Below, in pieces: positions 5,701 to 7,361 of a stretch of 7,361 bases of DNA. The position numbers were made by a program, and so were the translations under genes. The DNA is from CAZCWX01 sp964502465 (GTDB lineage Bacteria; Desulfobacterota; Binatia; Bin18). How positions within the stretch are numbered: the stretch's first letter is position 1; each line of letters opens with the position of its first letter. The stretch covers positions 1 through 7,361 of the forward strand of contig CAZCWX010000443.1 of assembly GCA_964502465.1 (NCBI GenBank), read 5' to 3'. Under the pieces are notes generated by a model. The model was given only the letters and a program-made list of their open reading frames with translations. It had not been told where the DNA came from and ran no database searches.

Positions 5701-5863
5701 GCTGGAGTTACGGGCAGTGATGAGTTTAGCGCGATTGTGGCAGAGCCAGGACAAGAAAGCAGAAGCCCGGCAGAGACTGGCCGAGATCTATGGGTGGTTC
5801 ACCGAGGGGTTCGACACAGCCGACCTACGGGACTCGAAGGCGTTGCTGGAGGAGTTGGCATGA
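2753..5863 (+). CDS. Winged-helix / AAA-ATPase / TPR transcriptional regulator with heptamer-repeat insertions
   Basis: A 1036-aa cytoplasmic regulator. Residues 17-111 are an OmpR-type winged helix (LVTKEELLKRLWPG, then the recognition helix region TVLKVCMSEIRQAL and the wing GTEGYRF). Residues 157-340 are an AAA_16/STAND ATPase opened by FVGREQEL: Walker A GEAGIGKT (185-192), Walker B VLVLEDLQWSD (301-311), LGTYRS (333-338). Residues 398-405 (RRTDGNAL) and the FRHALYQHVVYERI block (521-534) are family features. From about 560 to the end lies a TPR-like helical array. Such proteins are thought to couple nucleotide-dependent switching to DNA binding; the signal is unknown. Two inserts look foreign: residues 118-154 between winged helix and ATPase, and 926-963 in a TPR loop, both built from 7-bp tandem repeats and both in frame. 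No cyclase or kinase domain is present. It is divergent from the HupE operon and convergent with the toxin gene. Confidence 0.9.
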   Translation: MSQGSGTEPSTEDEPALIFGSFCVETAKRLWRDGQLVEIRPRPLAMLRYLAERPHQLVTKEELLKRLWPGIYVTKTVLKVCMSEIRQALADNASRPQFIQTVGTEGYRFIAPIATTPPVPSSQFPVPSSQFPVPSSESEGRVQQLTTDNWQLTTLFVGREQELARMHTAFARAQRGERQIMFVSGEAGIGKTTVVDRFLDQVRTNGHAQIGRGQCIEQHGSGEAYLPVLEALGQLCREPGGEQVVAVLRRYAPMWLVQLPGVLETRQLEVLQRQVYGSSRERMLREFVEALDLVGTKTTVVLVLEDLQWSDISTLELLAYLAQRRGRAQVLVLGTYRSADVVASGHPLRRVVQELHGHGQCEDLALELLSEEEVEEYLRRRFPGSPAVTALSPVISRRTDGNALFTVNFVDYLIQQGVIVEADGQWQMRADTATIQGLVPETVQRLIVKQVEGLSKEEQRLLEVASVVGITFTAAEVAGVTGRTVEDVEEVYENLASLEQFIEVQGITEWPDRTLTARYSFRHALYQHVVYERIGQVQRVRLHRQLGEWLARTYGERAGEIAVELAVHCEEGRNYQQAVRYRQQAGETALRRNAYQEAQQHLTQGVELLQTLPDTQERKQQELALRIPLNAVLLATHGLAATELEQNLQRARELCREVSDPVRLVPVLIGLTRLHMMRADRAETEELMEQERRLLERIDDPASLVQLYTQIGTAEMVRGAHVRAREYHRHALNLDDPEAHRLQVFSFGGDPKVVALAISGWSLCLSGWLEQAWSHAEQGIIRAEELSHPLSLIVALLHAAHVRQFRGELDQAGDLAQRFVALRHKHSFALYAAWGPMTQGSILVQRGELAEGIALLTTGLAQYRAMGSQTLLPYFLSFLAEGYLRLGQAEEGMQVVLEALHLTETIFDRFWEAELHRLQGEISLAQSRVRSLASSLQKGSKFKVRGSQSAAVNPHSAFRIPHSEAEACFHKAIEVACQQDAKSLELRAVMSLARLWQSQDKKAEARQRLAEIYGWFTEGFDTADLRDSKALLEELA
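3104..3159 (+). repeat. Heptanucleotide array 1: eight perfect CCAGTTC units in the regulator gene
   Basis: Eight uninterrupted copies of the 7-mer CCAGTTC cover exactly 56 nt. They encode the 7-residue period PVPSSQF in the linker after the winged helix (residues 118-136). A change of one unit shifts the frame: one unit fewer meets TGA at 3186-3188, one unit more meets TGA at 3166-3168. Confidence 0.9.
3182..3214 (+). repeat. Heptanucleotide array 2: CAACTGA, 4.7 units
   Basis: Units at 3182, 3189, 3196 (CAACTGG variant), 3203 and a partial one at 3210 encode QLTTDNWQLTT (residues 144-154). It lies 22 bp after array 1 and immediately before the ATPase domain, and also has period 7 but a different unit. 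Confidence 0.85.
5530..5557 (+). repeat. Heptanucleotide array 3: degenerate GTCTAGC, four units
   Basis: The consecutive 7-mers GTCTCGC, GTCCGGA, GTCTAGC and GTCTAGC begin the insert in the TPR half of the regulator (Q926 onward). Only the last two units are identical, so this array appears old or decayed. Confidence 0.6.
5568..5597 (+). repeat. Heptanucleotide array 4: GTTCAAR, 4.3 units
   Basis: The units GTTCAAA, GTTCAAG, GTTCGAG and GTTCACA plus a partial unit encode KFKVRGSQ-like residues (about 939-948). The period is 7 and the unit is unrelated to arrays 1-3. Confidence 0.7.
5611..5640 (+). repeat. Heptanucleotide array 5: TCCGCAT, 4.3 units
   Basis: Four perfect copies of TCCGCAT plus two bases encode PHSAFRIPHS (954-963). 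The insert ends here: E964 begins EAEACFHKAIE, the next TPR helix of the family. Confidence 0.85.
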
Positions 5864-5914
5864 AAACCCCTCACTCAGCCATGCCTGTATCACTTGTGTC
5901 AGGTAGCAGTAGTG
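5864..5914. other. Convergent intergenic gap, no recognised terminator
   Basis: These 51 bp separate the stop of the plus-strand regulator from the stop of the minus-strand toxin. I see no strong GC hairpin followed by a T-run on either strand. Confidence 0.5.
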
Positions 5915-6280
5915 TCACAGTGGCAAGTAGATCACGAGGTTTGCCCACTCATGCTGCTCGCTACATTCGATGAGAGTGACCAACTCTTCAATCGCTTGCC
6001 TGATGGCTAAGCTGTCGGGGATGGCGATGACGCCAGGCATAGGCTTTCCCGCTCCAACACGCTCATAAGCATGTTTGGGGATGGTTTTGAGATCGTGCGT
6101 GACGAGGATGCGATTGTGTTCAGCCGCCCAAGCGAGCAGCGGCGGATCTTTTACGCCTTTGATCTCAGTCTCCTGGACGACAACGAAATCAAGATGTGGA
6201 AGCCGCAGTCGCACTCCTCTCAAGATTCGGTGGTCCAGGTTCTCGTCGATCAAGAGACGCAGCATAAAGGCGGAAGACAC
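5915..6280 (-). CDS. DUF5615 PIN-like toxin of a toxin-antitoxin pair
   Basis: The 121-aa protein matches the compact DUF5615 (Mut7-C/PIN-like) family. The opening MLRLLIDENLDHRIL, the central GVKDPPLLAWAAEHNRILVTHDL and the later PMPGVIAI are all family features. Acidic residues expected at a PIN-type nuclease site are D12, E13, D45 and D63. Family members are toxins, probably RNases, paired with DUF433 antitoxins, as in mycobacterial VapBC45. The GTG start at 6278-6280 follows the antitoxin stop with no gap and has AAGGA 5 nt upstream; an in-frame ATG at 6263-6265 (M6) is the alternative. The protein has no signal peptide and is presumed cytosolic. All expected acidic positions are present, so it looks intact. 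Confidence 0.85.
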   Translation of the reverse strand: MSSAFMLRLLIDENLDHRILRGVRLRLPHLDFVVVQETEIKGVKDPPLLAWAAEHNRILVTHDLKTIPKHAYERVGAGKPMPGVIAIPDSLAIRQAIEELVTLIECSEQHEWANLVIYLPL

Positions 6281-6622
6281 TCATGTCCTTGCGCCTCGTG
6301 CACGGCGGGCGCGAATCTTTCTCCGCAGGGAGGCGCTATTCTGGTGACTTTCAATATAGCGCCGAGTTTCTTCCGCAGCCTGTGTCTGTTCGCGTAGATA
6401 CGCCTCAACCTGCTCTTGATGCTCTAGGTAGTAAGCGATGGCGCCATAAATGTCGCGCAGCGTCAGCGAGGGGAAGCTATCCTGAATTTGCTCTGCCGTC
6501 GCTCCTTGCTGAAACGCGTGGAGGACTGAATCAAGGGTGACCCGCGAACCGGAAATCCGGATAGTTCCATCCTCTCCGAGGGTTAAAGGAGCAGTGGAAG
6601 TAAGAATGAATTGATTCATCAT
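6281..6622 (-). CDS. DUF433 antitoxin of a toxin-antitoxin pair
   Basis: A 113-aa DUF433 protein. Residues 6-70 carry the domain: ILTSTAPLTLGEDGTIRISGSRV, then the helix-turn-helix part VLHAFQQGATAEQIQDSFPSLTLRDIYGAIAYYL. Residues 68-113 are a charged helical tail (EHQEQVEAYLREQTQAAEETRR, then RRKIRARRARG) that would wrap the toxin. DUF433 proteins neutralise DUF5615 toxins and are expected to bind and repress their own promoter. I chose ATG 6620-6622, followed directly by a second ATG (6617-6619), because residue 3 onward is family-like; no Shine-Dalgarno is well placed. A GGGAGG lies about 20 nt upstream of it, abutting another in-frame ATG at 6638-6640 (MVYNSIMMNQF), which is too close for that site. 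Confidence 0.85.
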   Translation of the reverse strand: MMNQFILTSTAPLTLGEDGTIRISGSRVTLDSVLHAFQQGATAEQIQDSFPSLTLRDIYGAIAYYLEHQEQVEAYLREQTQAAEETRRYIESHQNSASLRRKIRARRARGART

Positions 6623-6628
6623 AATTGA

Positions 6629-6655
6629 ATTATACACCATCCTCCCATAGAGCAA
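6629..6655 (-). promoter_or_regulatory. Candidate sigma-70 promoter for the toxin-antitoxin genes, possibly leaderless
   Basis: A perfect TATAAT (6634-6629 on the minus strand) is preceded by TTGCTC (6655-6650) with a 15-nt spacer, shorter than usual. Transcription would start about 7 nt downstream, at or next to the ATG at 6620-6622. With no well-placed ribosome site, this suggests a leaderless antitoxin mRNA. Confidence 0.4.
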
Positions 6656-6701
6656 CATTCCTGAGTGCTTTAGCTTGGAGGCTATCCGAATGACTGGTGC
6701 G

Positions 6702-6764
6702 TAGCGTGCGCATACACACGAAGCCAACCCAGCGGCGCGGTGGACGTGCGTGCAACGCACGCTA
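6702..6764. repeat. Inverted repeat with hairpin after the FadL-like gene
   Basis: TAGCGTGCG (6702-6710) and CGCACGCTA (6756-6764) are perfect 9-bp inverted arms 45 nt apart. The right arm also sits in a local hairpin, CGTGCGT (6745-6751), loop gca, ACGCACG (6755-6761), starting 6 nt after the FadL-like stop on the minus strand. There is no T-run, so it is a weak terminator candidate or another REP-like dispersed element. Confidence 0.5.
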
Positions 6765-6767
6765 TCC

Positions 6768-7361
6768 CTAGAACTTCCAGATCACATTCAGGGCGATGAA
6801 ATGGATATGGTTAGTGGAGTAATCTCCCTGCAGGGTGCCGGCTAGAGGACCGCGGTTGAGGTTCGCAATCTCCGCACTCCCAGCATCGAGAAACTCGTAG
6901 GCCGCGCCTACGGTCATCCTGTCGCTCCAGTCGTACTGGAGACCCACGCCGTAACGGAGATTTTCATCAAACGGCGCCGAAGGGGTGCGGTGGAATTTTG
7001 ATACCGCGGCACTGTCATGGGCGAATCCGGCAGAGAGAAGCCACGGGGGAGCAAAGCGATACTGCACGCCAATGGCCTGATGCCAGGTGTCACGGAAGTG
7101 GGCATCTGCCGTCGCGCTCCTGATGGTGTCCGAGCTGATCGTGACATCGACATCTCCATACGCTTGCCAGTTCTGCCAGCCGACATTGCCCATCAGCGCT
7201 AGCTGGTCCGTGATGGCATAATACCCACTGGCCATGACCGTCTGGGGTACAGTCTGATCGAGCGTGGTCTCGCCGCCGAGCACACCTACCCGCTCCAGGG
7301 CCCGCTGTAAGCCCGGCCCCAGATTGGTGAACTTGATGCGATCGTGGTAGGAAAAATCGAC
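6768..7361 (-). CDS. FadL/OMPP1-type outer-membrane transport protein, C-terminal part
   Basis: The 3' end of a gene that runs off the right edge; 197 codons of open frame are present (VDFSYHDRIKFTNL to the stop). The pattern of alternating strands, QTVMASGYYAITDQLALMGNVGWQNW, QAIGVQYRF, WLLSAGFAHDSAAV, LRYGVGLQYDW, MTVGAAYEFLDAG and a final HIHFIALNVIWKF ending in Phe, is typical of FadL/TodX porins, which pass long-chain fatty acids or aromatic hydrocarbons across the outer membrane. The terminal Phe is the usual outer-membrane insertion signal. The hatch domain and signal peptide lie outside the window, so substrate cannot be judged. It reads in the same direction as the toxin-antitoxin pair, 145 bp upstream of it, separated by a hairpin repeat. 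Confidence 0.85.
   Translation of the reverse strand, partial: VDFSYHDRIKFTNLGPGLQRALERVGVLGGETTLDQTVPQTVMASGYYAITDQLALMGNVGWQNWQAYGDVDVTISSDTIRSATADAHFRDTWHQAIGVQYRFAPPWLLSAGFAHDSAAVSKFHRTPSAPFDENLRYGVGLQYDWSDRMTVGAAYEFLDAGSAEIANLNRGPLAGTLQGDYSTNHIHFIALNVIWKF

Noticed and set aside
6623..6760. 46-residue N-terminal extension of the antitoxin to 6760
   Set aside because: The extra sequence reads through the promoter-like TATAAT and the hairpin repeat and lacks DUF433 character.

Overview
The window reads as chromosomal DNA from an uncultured, GC-rich Gram-negative bacterium. A FadL/OMPP1-type outer-membrane porin and a membrane-anchored periplasmic PpiC-like protein require a periplasm and an outer membrane. 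The long wHTH-AAA-TPR regulator and the many dispersed palindromic and heptanucleotide repeats fit soil lineages of the old deltaproteobacteria, Binatota or Tectomicrobia, but this placement is inferred from protein style only.

Layout. On the minus strand, reading from about 2543 down to 14, three genes form a probable operon: a 63-aa small protein of unknown function, a membrane-anchored PpiC/SurA-like peptidyl-prolyl isomerase, and a HupE/UreJ-family membrane protein with the HX5DH metal-transporter motif. The isomerase and HupE reading frames overlap by ATGA, with a good Shine-Dalgarno in front of the HupE start. That start is separated from the HupE signal peptide by more than 300 bp of non-coding-type repeats (a REPIN-like double hairpin and two further palindromic repeats), all of which stay open in frame.

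The divergent intergenic region (2544-2752) holds another dispersed hairpin repeat and a pair of 12-bp direct repeats. Then comes a plus-strand gene (2753-5863) for a 1036-aa regulator: OmpR-type winged helix, AAA_16/STAND-type ATPase, TPR-like C-terminal half. It contains five different heptanucleotide tandem arrays, two in the linker between the DNA-binding and ATPase domains and three in a TPR loop. The largest array has eight perfect 7-bp units. Because 7 is not a multiple of 3, gain or loss of one unit would truncate the protein just after the DNA-binding domain, so the gene is a candidate phase-variable regulator.

Convergent to it on the minus strand is a DUF433/DUF5615 toxin-antitoxin module with no gap between the genes, possibly expressed from a leaderless promoter. 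Upstream of that, running off the right edge, is the 3' part of a FadL-like porin gene with a hairpin just after its stop. There are no tRNA, rRNA, CRISPR or transposase genes in the window.
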